The notes below the pieces were generated by a model, which ran no database searches, was not told the origin of the DNA, and worked only from the letters and a program-made list of their open reading frames with translations. A program made the position numbers and the translations under genes. Source: Bacteroidales bacterium (GTDB lineage Bacteria > Bacteroidota > Bacteroidia > Bacteroidales > UBA7960). From it: a stretch of DNA of 33,873 nucleotides. This document shows, piece after piece, positions 1 to 8,868 of this stretch (position 1 is the first letter of the stretch; every line of letters starts with the position of its first letter). Location: assembly GCA_007122505.1 (NCBI GenBank), contig SKTQ01000041.1, positions 1 through 33,873 of the forward strand, written 5' to 3'.

Positions 1-1179
1 ATTACCTTTGGTGGATTCATTAAAAGCGACTTCTTTTATGATTCCCGTCAGGCCGAATCCCTCCGGGAAGGGCATTTCCTTTTATGGCCTAAAAAACCTT
101 TATTTGATGAGGATAACAAAGATATTTACGATGCATCCAGTTTTAACTTCCTGTCGATCCAAACCCGCTTGAATTTTACGGTTACGGCACCTGAGTTTTT
201 TGGATTCAGAACTTACGGTCATGTGGAAGGAGCCTTTTTCGGGAATATTGAGTCAGATATAAACGGTTTTCGGTTGCGCCATGCTTTTGTAAGTTTTGAA
301 CGCAACAAAACAGAGCTTTTATTCGGACAGTTCTGGAACCCCATGCTTTTGCCGTTTTGCTTCCCTCATGTTGTTTCGTTTAATACGGGCAGCCCCTTTC
401 AGCCATTTTCAAGAAACCCACAGATACGCCTGACCCAAAAGGCAGGTGATTTCCGATTCATTGCTGCTGCTTTGTCGCAACGAGATTTTGCGAGTGTTGG
501 CCCCGACGGTCGCAGCTCCTCATACCTGCGCAACGCCGCCATGCCGGATATGCACATGCAGGTACACTACCATTACAACAAAGAACAATCGATGCCACAA
601 GTCATATTCGGGGGAGGCATTGCCTATAAAGAAATTGCTCCGTCACTCGTTACAACAAATAACTATATCACGGATGCTGCAGTAGCCGGTTTTTCATACA
701 TGGGATTTGCAAAGACAACTTTTGAGCATTTTACTGTAAATGTCCAATACCTGATGGGGCAAAACCTAACAGATTTGTTACAGATTGGAGGTTATGGGGT
801 CAGTAATATTGTTGATGAGGCCAAAGGTTTTGTGGAATATGCACCAATACGCACGCAAACATATTGGCTTGATATGTACACCAATGGACAAACCATACAA
901 GTTGGCCTTTTTATAGCCAGGTCAGAAAATATGGGCGCAACCAAAAACCTGGTTGAAGGAACAGCTGTAACCGGATTTGGAACAGATATCGGATCACTAT
1001 ATCGCATCTCACCGCGACTGATCATCAACTCCGGCAAAGCACGATTTGCGCTGGAATGTGAATATACAGCTGCAGCCTTTGGCACAGTAAACATTGCTGA
1101 AAACAGCAAAGGCATTCCGCTGAACACCGAAACGGTAAACAATCTTCGCTTATTACTTGGAGTGTATTTATTTCTTTAA
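1..1179 (+). CDS. Porin-like outer-membrane beta-barrel protein, 5' end missing
   Basis: Frame 1 is open from the first base, so the gene begins left of the window. The TTG at 169 given by the ORF track is internal. The upstream codons read as protein (GGFIKSDFFYDSRQ), which looks like the first strand of a Bacteroidota porin-like barrel. The rest alternates polar and hydrophobic residues in short strands (for example RLRHAFVSFERNKTELLFGQ) and ends in a strand with a hydrophobic terminus (LLLGVYLFL). There is no soluble enzyme motif. The protein is probably a diffusion or substrate channel in the outer membrane, but the substrate cannot be read from the sequence. It lies 21 bases before the phosphoesterase gene and is probably cotranscribed with it. 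Class assignment is moderately sure; no exact family is claimed. Confidence 0.75.
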   Translation: MTFGGFIKSDFFYDSRQAESLREGHFLLWPKKPLFDEDNKDIYDASSFNFLSIQTRLNFTVTAPEFFGFRTYGHVEGAFFGNIESDINGFRLRHAFVSFERNKTELLFGQFWNPMLLPFCFPHVVSFNTGSPFQPFSRNPQIRLTQKAGDFRFIAAALSQRDFASVGPDGRSSSYLRNAAMPDMHMQVHYHYNKEQSMPQVIFGGGIAYKEIAPSLVTTNNYITDAAVAGFSYMGFAKTTFEHFTVNVQYLMGQNLTDLLQIGGYGVSNIVDEAKGFVEYAPIRTQTYWLDMYTNGQTIQVGLFIARSENMGATKNLVEGTAVTGFGTDIGSLYRISPRLIINSGKARFALECEYTAAAFGTVNIAENSKGIPLNTETVNNLRLLLGVYLFL

Positions 1180-1200
1180 TATTAGACAAGGAAGAAACAG

Positions 1201-1947
1201 ATGAAACTGGGGCTCATTTCAGATATCCATGAGGACATAGTCTCTTTGCAAAAAGGGCTTGACCTTCTGTATAAAGAGCATTGTGATCAGATCATTTGCC
1301 TCGGCGACATTATCGGTTTCAGCAACCCGTATTATCCATATGGTGATACAAAAGACGCAAATGCCTGCATTGACCTGGTAAGGAAACATTGCTCAATTGT
1401 CGTCCCGGGCAACCATGATCTTTTTTCCGTTGGCAGAATTCCTGAGTTTAATGCCGGTATTGAATATCCCGATGATTGGTTTAGTCTGGATATATCGGTC
1501 CGTTTGGATTTAATGAAAAATAAAATATGGCTCTATGAAAAAGAGATAATACCGGAATTGACCGAAGAAAACATGCAGTATTTACAATCTTTGGCCGAGC
1601 ACCGGGTGCTTCAGGTTGATGGTTTCAATGTCCTGTTTACACATTTCCTTTATCCTGACGTGTCAGGCTCTTTGCGCAAAAGAATTGATGATATCTATGA
1701 CTACAGAATGCATTTTTTGTTTATGCGGGAAAATAATTGTAAATTGTCATTTGCCGGTCACATGCATAAAGAAGGGTTTGAAGTGATCAATATGCAGGGC
1801 TACCGTGAGTATCGTTTCAAGAAAAAAAGGTTGCAAAAAACAGAGACATTTGTCGGTTTGCCTTCGCTGGCTTCCGGCAGAAATAGAAACGGAGTCGCAA
1901 TATTTGACACAGAAAGTTATGAACTCCATGCATTCAGAATAAAATAA
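1201..1947 (+). CDS. Calcineurin-like metallophosphoesterase
   Basis: This 248-residue protein has the complete metal-binding signature of the calcineurin-like phosphoesterase fold: D8-x-H10 (SDIHED), G35-D36, GNHD at 70-73, H148 (FTHFLYP) and GHMH at 186-189. Such enzymes hold two metal ions and hydrolyse phosphomono- or diesters; some act on cyclic nucleotides or nucleic acids. There is no signal peptide, so it is cytoplasmic. The ATG follows a purine-rich stretch (aaggaagaaacag). It lies between the porin-like gene and the Cache/DUF294 sensor with gaps of 21 and 11 bases, which suggests one operon. A role in nucleotide signalling beside that sensor is possible but is inference only; the true substrate is unknown. 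Confidence 0.9.
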   Translation: MKLGLISDIHEDIVSLQKGLDLLYKEHCDQIICLGDIIGFSNPYYPYGDTKDANACIDLVRKHCSIVVPGNHDLFSVGRIPEFNAGIEYPDDWFSLDISVRLDLMKNKIWLYEKEIIPELTEENMQYLQSLAEHRVLQVDGFNVLFTHFLYPDVSGSLRKRIDDIYDYRMHFLFMRENNCKLSFAGHMHKEGFEVINMQGYREYRFKKKRLQKTETFVGLPSLASGRNRNGVAIFDTESYELHAFRIK

Positions 1948-1958
1948 ATCTTCACCCC

Positions 1959-4418
1959 ATGAGAGATGTATTTTTTATAAAAATAATAGTGCCAGCAATC
2001 TTGATCATCGTGCTGTTTGTATTTTCATTCTACCTCATCTTTCTTCCCATGGTGGAAAGAGGTTTTATGGACAGAAAAAAGGAGATGATCATGGAGCTGA
2101 CCAATTCAGCGCTGAGCGTAATAGATGAATATTATCTCGAAATTGAAAGGGGGAATCTTACGGAAGAAGTTGCCAAAGAGATGGCCATCAACCGGATAAA
2201 GTATATTCGTTATGGAGATGAAGGAAAGGATTATTTCTGGATCACCAATATGGTACCTGAGATGATCATGCACCCTTTCAGAACAGACCTCAACGGAACA
2301 GACATCTCGGATTATACAGACCCGGAAGGCACCAGGCTTTTTTATGAAGCGGTGAGAAAAGTAAAAGACAACGGGGAAGGTTATATCGATTATTATTGGC
2401 AATGGAAGGATGATAGCACTCGAATTGTTCCGAAGCTCTCTTTTGTTAAAGGGTTTGAACCCTGGGGCTGGATTGTTGGGACGGGGATATATCTCGAGGA
2501 CGTGAATGAGGAAATAAAAGCCATTGGAGGCAGGCTTGTTCGCATAACCCTGGTCATCATACTGCTGATCGCCATAATCGTTTTTTATATCACCAGGCAG
2601 AGCCTTATCATTGAAAATAAACGGATCGATGCGGAGAAAGAACTAATTCAATCACAGTTGAAATATAAGATGCTGGTAGAGGCATCTTCTGACAGCACCC
2701 TGATGTGGCTGGACGGAAAGCTGATCTATTACAATCAACCCATTCTGCGCCAGACAGGATATTCAGCCGGGGAGCTTTTGAAAAAGCAAATGGATGATCT
2801 TTTTACTATTCAGGATGAGTCTGTTAACGCCTTTTGTGATCGTGTAGATCAAAGCCGGAATACAGAAGCGATGCTTCGCACCAAAAGCGGAAAAGAAATT
2901 AGCGTTGTGATTACAATATCCAATATAGAGATCAGTGGGAAACGCGGTTTTATTTTTATCATTAAAGACGTAACCAGGCATTTGCTGCGTGACAGGTCTG
3001 AACAGATGCTGGAGGAAGAGTTAAGAACTGCTCTGACAATTATGAATGCTTCTGTGAATCTTTTTCTGCGTGAACCGGAAACTATTGACATGGATATGTC
3101 TGTTGAAGATGCCGGTATTCTGATGATAAGAAAACAAACAGACCTGCTTTTTGTGACGAAAAACGCAAAAGATATAGTAGGGGTAATTACCGGTGATGCA
3201 TTAATTGTGGAAGTATTGGGCACCAATACAGGTCTAAACCGAAAAGTTTTCAGCATCATGAGGTCTCCGGTGCATTTTGTTGATGAAAAGGCGTTGCTTT
3301 TTGAAGCTTTGCTGCTCATGGAGAAATGGCGCACCGAATATTTGACCGTTAAAAATGAAAAAAATCAGACGAGTGGTTATATTACAAAGCAGGATCTGTG
3401 TGAGGCCCAGCAAAATGTGTCCATGCTTTTGGTAAAAAGAATAGAAAAAGCTGAGTTGATTGGGCAACTTCAGGGTTTGTATGATAAACTGCCCGGAATA
3501 TTGTCATTGCTGCTTAGTTCTGACTCACAATCCAGAAATGTGGCACGCATATCAACGGTTATTTCGGATGCCATTGCGAGCCGCGTTATTGAACTCCTTA
3601 TTGAGAAAACTGGTCCTCCACCGGTAAAATTTGCATTTGTAGCCCTGGGAAGCGATGGGAGGGAGGAACAAACCCTGAAAACCGACCAGGATAATGCCAT
3701 CATATTCCAGGGTCAGCACAAAGAAGAAGTGCATACATATTTTCTTGATCTGGCCAAAAAAATAAACAAATGGCTGAATGAGATCGGTTATGAGTTTTGT
3801 AAAGGTAAAGTGATGGCCAGTAATCCTAAGTGGTGTCAGCCAATTTCACAATGGAAAGAATATTTCAGAGAATGGGTTGAAAACAGTGATCCGGAAAGCA
3901 TCCTGGATACTTCAATCTTTTTTGACATGCGCTTTGTGTATGGAGAGCCATCGCTTGTATCTGAGCTAAAAGACGAGATTAAGAAAACAACAGATGCAAA
4001 AGCTGTATTTTTCTCTCATCTGGCACAGTCAGTGCATCGTACGAAACCGGTTGCTTTTTCTGAAAAACTGGAATCAATTGACATTAAAAGAGCCATGCTG
4101 CCCATTGTCGGTTTTGCCCGTGTGTATGCTTTAAAAAACAAATTGAGTGAAACCAATACAGTATTCAGGCTAAGAGGTATAACAGCTTCCGAAAAGATAA
4201 ACCCCTCATTCATTCAGGAAATCATCAATGCTTATGAATACCTGATGTATTTGAGGTTCAGATTCCAAACAAAAAAGATTCAGAACAATGATGCCCCCGA
4301 CAATAATCTTTATTTGGCGTCATTAAGCAATATAGAAAAAGCTACATTGAAGGCCGCTCTGAATGAGATTACAGAGATATACGCACAACTTGGGTTTGAC
4401 TTTGAAGCCAATGTGTAA
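1959..4418 (+). CDS. Membrane sensor: Cache - PAS - CBS pair - DUF294 nucleotidyltransferase
   Basis: This 819-residue protein has a transmembrane helix at about 8-30 and an extracytoplasmic sCache_2-type domain at about 35-188 (DYFWI, MHPF, GWIVGTGIYL). A second membrane helix follows at about 192-212, then a PAS domain at about 232-345 and a CBS pair at about 380-485. A GlnD/DUF294-type nucleotidyltransferase domain lies at about 500-640, with a DUF294_C-like helical domain to the end. The transferase motif is intact (GSDGREEQ followed by TDQDNA, giving the D-x-D metal site). Cache domains usually bind small organic acids or amino acids outside the membrane. CBS domains bind adenosine nucleotides, and GlnD-type domains move nucleotidyl groups onto proteins. 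Usual DUF294 proteins carry a cyclic-nucleotide domain instead of Cache plus PAS. It follows the phosphoesterase by 11 bases. Architecture is sure; substrate and target protein are unknown. Confidence 0.88.
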   Translation: MRDVFFIKIIVPAILIIVLFVFSFYLIFLPMVERGFMDRKKEMIMELTNSALSVIDEYYLEIERGNLTEEVAKEMAINRIKYIRYGDEGKDYFWITNMVPEMIMHPFRTDLNGTDISDYTDPEGTRLFYEAVRKVKDNGEGYIDYYWQWKDDSTRIVPKLSFVKGFEPWGWIVGTGIYLEDVNEEIKAIGGRLVRITLVIILLIAIIVFYITRQSLIIENKRIDAEKELIQSQLKYKMLVEASSDSTLMWLDGKLIYYNQPILRQTGYSAGELLKKQMDDLFTIQDESVNAFCDRVDQSRNTEAMLRTKSGKEISVVITISNIEISGKRGFIFIIKDVTRHLLRDRSEQMLEEELRTALTIMNASVNLFLREPETIDMDMSVEDAGILMIRKQTDLLFVTKNAKDIVGVITGDALIVEVLGTNTGLNRKVFSIMRSPVHFVDEKALLFEALLLMEKWRTEYLTVKNEKNQTSGYITKQDLCEAQQNVSMLLVKRIEKAELIGQLQGLYDKLPGILSLLLSSDSQSRNVARISTVISDAIASRVIELLIEKTGPPPVKFAFVALGSDGREEQTLKTDQDNAIIFQGQHKEEVHTYFLDLAKKINKWLNEIGYEFCKGKVMASNPKWCQPISQWKEYFREWVENSDPESILDTSIFFDMRFVYGEPSLVSELKDEIKKTTDAKAVFFSHLAQSVHRTKPVAFSEKLESIDIKRAMLPIVGFARVYALKNKLSETNTVFRLRGITASEKINPSFIQEIINAYEYLMYLRFRFQTKKIQNNDAPDNNLYLASLSNIEKATLKAALNEITEIYAQLGFDFEANV

Positions 4419-4555
4419 ATTCTCAACTTCTTTGTCCGGTTGCAATGTTCGCAATCGCAAAGCCGATCGGTTATCCCCCCGGTTAGTTTGATTTACACCA
4501 TGAGGTTCATTGGTTGCGCACGGCAAAAAGGGCAGGATTGTTTCAATGAATGATC

Positions 4556-5608
4556 CTAGCGTTTCTGTGCCGGTTGGGTACCCTGGCTGGGGTCGTTGAC
4601 CAAACGCTCCGGCAAAAAGCCAGGAGGGTATTTTGTGACAAAATCATTTCCGAAAAGCCGGTTGTGGATCTGGGTGTTTTTGTAAATATCCCAGTCAAAC
4701 TTGCCATGTTTGCGAAAATACATAGTAATGCCCGAAGACGTCATCACAATAAAAGTGGAATAAAGGATGGCGAGCCACAGCATCTGGCTTTGTACCGGTT
4801 CGTTGAAGCTCAACAGGATGATGGCAAAAGAAACCGGTCCGTTCTGTATCCCGGTTTCCAGTGAAATAGCCCGCTGAAAAATGGGCTTCATCCCGATCAG
4901 TCGCGAAAACCAGTAACCGAAAAAGAAGCCGGCCATACCCAGGCCAATGGTTGCTATATATACCGTGACGGGTGTTTGCAGAAAAAGGCCGCCGTGCCTT
5001 ACAAATGCAGTCAGAATGAGATACAGGATCACAATCACAGCCAAAAACCCGGCCGTGTCTTCCATTGTTTTGGCCCAGCCCGGCGATTTCTTCCTCAGGA
5101 TCATACCCATGATCACCGGCACCAGTACCAGCACAAGCGAGCTGATAATGTTCCCGGTCGGAATAACAAATTCAGTCTCCGCACCAGCGGCACGCATGTC
5201 GGCAGTCAGCTGACTGGTAAAGCCAACTGTGTAGAGACTCAAAATGATGGGCATCATGAACAAAGCCATTACCGTTGAGGCGGTTGTCATGGAAATACTT
5301 AGTGCTACCGATCCTCTTGAAAAATAAGTAAACATATTGGAGGTAGTCCCCCCCGGCAAGCATCCGATCAGTATCAGTGAAATGGCAAAAGCAGGGTGCA
5401 ATTTCAGGATAATGGAGAGACCAAGTGCGATAAGTGGCATCAGGCCAAATTGGGACAGAAAACCGGTTAAAACCCCTTTCGGACTCCGGGCCACCGCCCT
5501 GAAATCATCCACCGTAAGGCTTGCTCCCATCCCAAGCATAATGATAAAAATCATCAATGCCAGCAATATCTGGTCCTGTGCATACAACAATTGTGATGGA
5601 AATTCCAT
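4556..5608 (-). CDS. Bile acid:sodium symporter (BASS) family transporter
   Basis: This 350-residue protein has about nine or ten hydrophobic helices. It shows BASS-family hallmarks: a start region with MLGMGASLT, the GCLPGGTTSNMFTYF segment that forms part of the crossed-helix sodium/substrate site, and the following GSVALSISMTTASTV. Family members import bile acids, other organic anions, pantoate or pyruvate with sodium; bacterial members often have non-bile substrates. A polar C-terminal tail of about 40 residues (from about KHGKFDW) goes beyond the core fold. The ATG lies 6 bases after the stop of the acyl-CoA synthetase gene on the same strand, so the two are almost certainly cotranscribed. 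The natural substrate may therefore be a carboxylic acid activated by that enzyme (inference). Confidence 0.9.
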   Translation of the reverse strand: MEFPSQLLYAQDQILLALMIFIIMLGMGASLTVDDFRAVARSPKGVLTGFLSQFGLMPLIALGLSIILKLHPAFAISLILIGCLPGGTTSNMFTYFSRGSVALSISMTTASTVMALFMMPIILSLYTVGFTSQLTADMRAAGAETEFVIPTGNIISSLVLVLVPVIMGMILRKKSPGWAKTMEDTAGFLAVIVILYLILTAFVRHGGLFLQTPVTVYIATIGLGMAGFFFGYWFSRLIGMKPIFQRAISLETGIQNGPVSFAIILLSFNEPVQSQMLWLAILYSTFIVMTSSGITMYFRKHGKFDWDIYKNTQIHNRLFGNDFVTKYPPGFLPERLVNDPSQGTQPAQKR

Positions 5609-5614
5609 GTTTGC

Positions 5615-7555
5615 TTATTTTTTTGGTGAGTGGTTGCTGTATATATCGTTAATTAAGTCTCCGTATTTTTCAGAAACGATATGGCGCTTAATTTTGAAGA
5701 GATTGGTGAGCTCCTTTCCTACTTCAAATTTTTCCGGTAGCAGCCGGAAATCACCAATTCGCTCATAGTTTTTAAACCCCGAAGCGGGGGAAATCAATCG
5801 CCGGATCTCTTTTTTCATGAGCTCTTTCGCTTCCGGAATTTGAACCAGCTCTTGAAGAGATCTGTGTTTTATACCGTTTTTGACAAATTCACAACCATTT
5901 AGCACTACCAGAAGCCCCAGAAACTTTTTGTCCTGTCCTACCACCATGCATTGGTCAATGTACTTGCTTTGCTGCAGATGCATCTCCATGGGCTCGGGTT
6001 CCACATTTTCGCCGCTGGAAAGGACAATGGTGGCTTTCGAGCGCCCCAGTATTTTTAGGCAGTCGTTATAGGTAATCATGCCGAGATCGCCGGTGTGGAA
6101 CCAGCCGTCCCGGATCGCAATTTCAGTGAGGTTTTTTTCTTTGTAATACCCCTTCATAACCTGTGGGCCACGAACCAGTATTTCCCCGCGTTTGCCCCGT
6201 CCTCCAAACTCACATGCTGGATCAGGAAAAAGGGTTTCCCCCGTTTCCGGATCAACAATGCGCAGCTCGGTCTCTTTAATGGGCGGGCCAACCGTGCCGA
6301 CAACAAGGTTAAGCTTGGGACGTACCGATATTACCGGCGATGTCTCTGTCAAACCATAACCTTCAAGAACCGGAATGCCCACATAATTAAAAAACTTGTC
6401 GATATGGATGGGGAGTGCCCCTCCACCCGAGATGGTAGCTGCCAGGGAACCTCCGGCACCCAGGCGGATGCGCTCCAGCACGGCAGCATTAAAAAAGCCG
6501 TACCACGGCAGCACCACTATCCATCGCAAAACGTGAAAGGGCATCAATAGCGATCGCTTCCAGGCAGGCTGCCTTTTAAGTTTCAAGTCTTTATTTGTGA
6601 TGAAGTATTCTGAATTTTTGTATTGTTTTGCCAGGAAGTAGGCAATTTTGAATAGCAATCGCCTGACCGGATGCGACTTTTTGATGTTGGCCAAAATCTT
6701 TTCATGTATCTTTTCCCATAGCCTTGGTGCCGAAGCCATAAACGTGGGCTCCACATTCTGCATATCTTCGCTGAGGGTAATGATTCCCGAATAGTAGGTG
6801 CACCCGCCAAAACTGATGGTGTACATCTCTATGATCCGTTCAAAAACATGCCAGATAGGCAAGACAGACAGGGTGCGGTCTGTGCAGTTGTGGTGTCCCG
6901 GCAGGTTACGGATCTGCGACATCATGTTGTCATGGGTGAGCATCACCCCTTTCGGTGTTCCTGTGGTGCCTGATGTATAAATCAGTGTAAACAGGTCGTC
7001 GGGCCTGATCCCCGCAATCCTTTCTTCCGCCTTTCGATCACCCCGGTTTCGCAGTTCCTCGCCTTTATGGCAAATGTCTTGCATACGCAACACACCTTCC
7101 GGGGGCTCTGCAGCAGGATCCAGCATCACGATATGCCGGAGCGCGGGCAGTTCCTCCTGCAGCTTAAGCAAACGAATGGCAAGCTGCTTAGTTTCGGCAA
7201 AACAGAATGTGATACCTGCATGATCGACGATGTATTTCAACTCCGCATCCGATACATCCCTGCCGCGGGGAACATCAGCAGCACCACAAAGCTGCACGCC
7301 ATAGTCGGCAAGTATCCATTCGTAGCGGTTGTCGCCGAAAAGACCCACATGATCACGCGCTTTCACACCATAAGCGATAAGTCCTGTGGCCAGGTTCAGC
7401 CCCTGCCGGTAAAGCTCTTTATAGGTTACGGGTTGCCACTCTTGTGCAGACTTCCTTGTGGCAAAGGCCGGCATATCATCAAAGCGCTTCGCCGCTTCGC
7501 CGTAGAGCAGCGCAAGATTGTCTGCTTCTGTGCGTTCAAATCTGGCATATTCCAT
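5615..7555 (-). CDS. Long-chain acyl-CoA synthetase (AMP-forming)
   Basis: This 646-residue member of the ANL superfamily is of normal length for long-chain acyl-CoA synthetases. Visible motifs are the phosphate-binding loop (YTSGTTGTPKGV, near residue 195), the adenine-binding GYGLTETSP (near 400), the GWFHTGDLG motif (near 485) and the hinge region GRSKATIVLSSGENVEPEP. It should activate a carboxylic acid with ATP to an acyl-adenylate and then to acyl-CoA, in the cytoplasm or at the inner membrane. It is the first gene of a two-gene operon with the BASS transporter, 6 bases apart, suggesting import followed by activation (vectorial acylation). The start ATG is 39 bases below a clear Bacteroidota promoter. 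Fatty acid is the likeliest substrate by family; a bile-acid or other carboxylate is possible. Confidence 0.92.
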   Translation of the reverse strand: MEYARFERTEADNLALLYGEAAKRFDDMPAFATRKSAQEWQPVTYKELYRQGLNLATGLIAYGVKARDHVGLFGDNRYEWILADYGVQLCGAADVPRGRDVSDAELKYIVDHAGITFCFAETKQLAIRLLKLQEELPALRHIVMLDPAAEPPEGVLRMQDICHKGEELRNRGDRKAEERIAGIRPDDLFTLIYTSGTTGTPKGVMLTHDNMMSQIRNLPGHHNCTDRTLSVLPIWHVFERIIEMYTISFGGCTYYSGIITLSEDMQNVEPTFMASAPRLWEKIHEKILANIKKSHPVRRLLFKIAYFLAKQYKNSEYFITNKDLKLKRQPAWKRSLLMPFHVLRWIVVLPWYGFFNAAVLERIRLGAGGSLAATISGGGALPIHIDKFFNYVGIPVLEGYGLTETSPVISVRPKLNLVVGTVGPPIKETELRIVDPETGETLFPDPACEFGGRGKRGEILVRGPQVMKGYYKEKNLTEIAIRDGWFHTGDLGMITYNDCLKILGRSKATIVLSSGENVEPEPMEMHLQQSKYIDQCMVVGQDKKFLGLLVVLNGCEFVKNGIKHRSLQELVQIPEAKELMKKEIRRLISPASGFKNYERIGDFRLLPEKFEVGKELTNLFKIKRHIVSEKYGDLINDIYSNHSPKK

Positions 7556-7594
7556 AGAGGTATGTGTATATGTAAGTACCAGTTAATCAGGTCG

Positions 7595-7626
7595 CAAATA
7601 TACAACTATTTTAAATAAACATTCAA
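7595..7626 (-). promoter_or_regulatory. Bacteroidota-type promoter of the acyl-CoA synthetase/BASS operon
   Basis: On the minus strand TATATTTG (7602-7595) matches the -7 consensus TAnnTTTG exactly, and TTG (7626-7624) lies 21 bases upstream at the -33 position. It stands 39 bases before the ATG at 7555. The stretch 7627-7858 holds only AT-rich sequence and no convincing gene. Confidence 0.7.
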
Positions 7627-7858
7627 GAATTGTTAAATTTTTTTTAAGATTTTTTTTAAAAATCATTCTTAAAAATAAAATGAAAATATTTGCCGGTCAG
7701 ATTCGGATGCAATGTATCCTAAATGCATCGTTCAACTGCTTTTGAAACGGGCCAATACATTCAACGGGCGAGTAAGGGAAAGCGGCGTTCGGTCGCATTC
7801 ACCGTTACAAAAATTGAGGCGGGGAAGAAACCAGCAAAACCACTGAAAGCCTTATTGG

Positions 7859-8161
7859 TTATACTACTTGCTGTGGTGCTTTTATTTTTATCTTTGTCAA
7901 TATATCTTGCTTGTCTTTTTTCTCTTCTTCAATATCATAATCATCCTGAAGGCCAAGCCAAAACTTTGCAGTAGTTCCAAAATATGACGAAAATCTCAGG
8001 GCTGTATCAGCAGTTATTCTCCTTTTACCTTTAATAATCTGTGAAACACGAGTCTGTGGTATTTCGGTATCCTTTGATAATCTGTACGCAGTTATTGAAA
8101 GAGGACGTAAAAACTCCTCAAGTAAAATCTCTCCGGGATGTATATTTGCTAATCTGTTCAT
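7859..8161 (-). CDS. higA: HigA-family antitoxin (XRE helix-turn-helix)
   Basis: This 100-residue protein starts with the HigA signature (HPGEILLEEFLRPLSITAYRL). A helix-turn-helix follows (IPQTRVSQIIKGKRRITADTALRFSSYF), then the family's FWLGLQDDYDIE segment. It should bind and neutralise the HigB toxin encoded 18 bases upstream and repress the operon. The C-terminal tail is Lys/Ile-rich and ends at about the usual length. Toxin-before-antitoxin order is typical of HigBA. It is transcribed away from the neighbouring RHH/MazF module. Confidence 0.92.
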   Translation of the reverse strand: MNRLANIHPGEILLEEFLRPLSITAYRLSKDTEIPQTRVSQIIKGKRRITADTALRFSSYFGTTAKFWLGLQDDYDIEEEKKDKQDILTKIKIKAPQQVV

Positions 8162-8179
8162 TATTAATCCTCCAATTAT

Positions 8180-8455
8180 TTAATGATAATCTGTTATCTC
8201 AACATCGTGTGCATTATTATCAATCCAACGAAATACAATTCTCCATTGGTCATTGACCCTGATGCTATAAAACTCGGAACCTCTTAATTTCTCAAGCCTG
8301 TTGGATGGTGGAATTTTCAAATCAGTCCAATTTTGAGAATTGTTGATCATCCTTAATTTTCTTCTTCCAATCTGCTGTATCTCAAACGGTATCTTTTTTA
8401 CTCGTTCTCCATTCCAAATTTTCCCGGTATCCCTTGAACCAAATGATACAATCAT
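8180..8455 (-). CDS. higB: HigB-family toxin (RelE/ParE superfamily mRNA interferase)
   Basis: This 91-residue protein matches HigB toxins. It has an N-terminal strand (MIVSFGSRDTGKIW), the KIPFEIQQIGRRKLRMIN helix, LKIPPSNRLEKLRG, and the core strand YSIRVNDQWRIVFRW carrying the conserved Arg residues, with a final HDVEITDYH. HigB enzymes cleave mRNA on the ribosome and stop translation under stress. The length is complete and no disruption is visible, so the toxin is probably active. It is the first gene of the module, with its promoter and a palindrome directly upstream. Confidence 0.93.
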   Translation of the reverse strand: MIVSFGSRDTGKIWNGERVKKIPFEIQQIGRRKLRMINNSQNWTDLKIPPSNRLEKLRGSEFYSIRVNDQWRIVFRWIDNNAHDVEITDYH

Positions 8456-8479
8456 ATTCTCGTTTTATGATACTAACGT

Positions 8480-8517
8480 CAAAGATAAGCATTTTGTAGC
8501 GAATTATCAAATAATTC
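8480..8517 (-). promoter_or_regulatory. higBA promoter with palindromic operator
   Basis: Reading the minus strand, TTTG (8511-8508) and TATCTTTG (8487-8480) are separated by 20 bases, a near-perfect Bacteroidota promoter ending 24 bases before higB. The plus strand at 8501-8517 reads GAATTAT-CAA-ATAATTC, a perfect palindrome with 7-base arms that covers the -33 box. This is the expected place for HigA autorepression. That HigA binds here is inference. Confidence 0.7.
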
Positions 8518-8581
8518 TCAGGATGTTAAATTTTTTAATCTCCATTAGATAATGTACCTACCTGTAAGGACTCACAATTAT

Positions 8582-8622
8582 TTTGAAATCTCAGAAATAG
8601 TATATACTTTTGTGATATACTA
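8582..8622 (+). promoter_or_regulatory. Promoter and palindromic operator of the RHH/MazF module
   Basis: TTTG (8582-8585), a 19-base spacer and TACTTTTG (8605-8612) form a textbook Bacteroidota promoter. A perfect inverted repeat, TAGTATAT (8598-8605), nine bases, ATATACTA (8615-8622), straddles the -7 box and the start of transcription. That position would let the ribbon-helix-helix antitoxin block transcription. The element ends 12 bases before the antitoxin ATG. Confidence 0.72.
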
Positions 8623-8634
8623 ATTATAAATATT

Positions 8635-8868
8635 ATGAAAACACTCTCTCTTAAGCTAGACGAAGTTGTGTACAAAGAAACCGAGCAGCTTTTAGAAAAA
8701 ATCAAAAAGCCTAGAAATCGTTATATCAACGAGGCTCTTAGCTATTATAATCGTCTTCAGAAAAGAAAACTGATCGCTAACCAATTAGCGGCAGAGTCAA
8801 AAGTTGTGAGTGTGGATTCAATGGCCATTCTCTCTGAATTCGAAAAACTTGAAGGTCATGAAAGCTAA
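8635..8868 (+). CDS. Ribbon-helix-helix antitoxin of a MazF-type module
   Basis: This 77-residue protein begins with a short strand (KTLSLKLDEVVY), followed by two helices (KETEQLLEKIKKPRNRYINEALSYYNRLQKRK), the layout of MetJ/Arc-type DNA-binding antitoxins. The C-terminal part (SVDSMAILSEFEKLEGHES) is acidic and probably wraps the toxin. Its last codons overlap the toxin start by 11 bases, so the two are translationally coupled. It probably dimerises on the palindrome immediately upstream. The antitoxin role is well supported by context; no exact subfamily name is claimed. Confidence 0.85.
   Translation: MKTLSLKLDEVVYKETEQLLEKIKKPRNRYINEALSYYNRLQKRKLIANQLAAESKVVSVDSMAILSEFEKLEGHES

Noticed and set aside
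4550-4864. 104-residue ORF (+) antisense to the BASS gene
   Set aside because: A shadow frame of a clearly coding opposite strand.
7723-7974. 83-residue ORF (+) with an apparent membrane helix
   Set aside because: The hydrophobic stretch is the antisense of the Lys/Ile-rich HigA C-terminus; no promoter or family match supports it.
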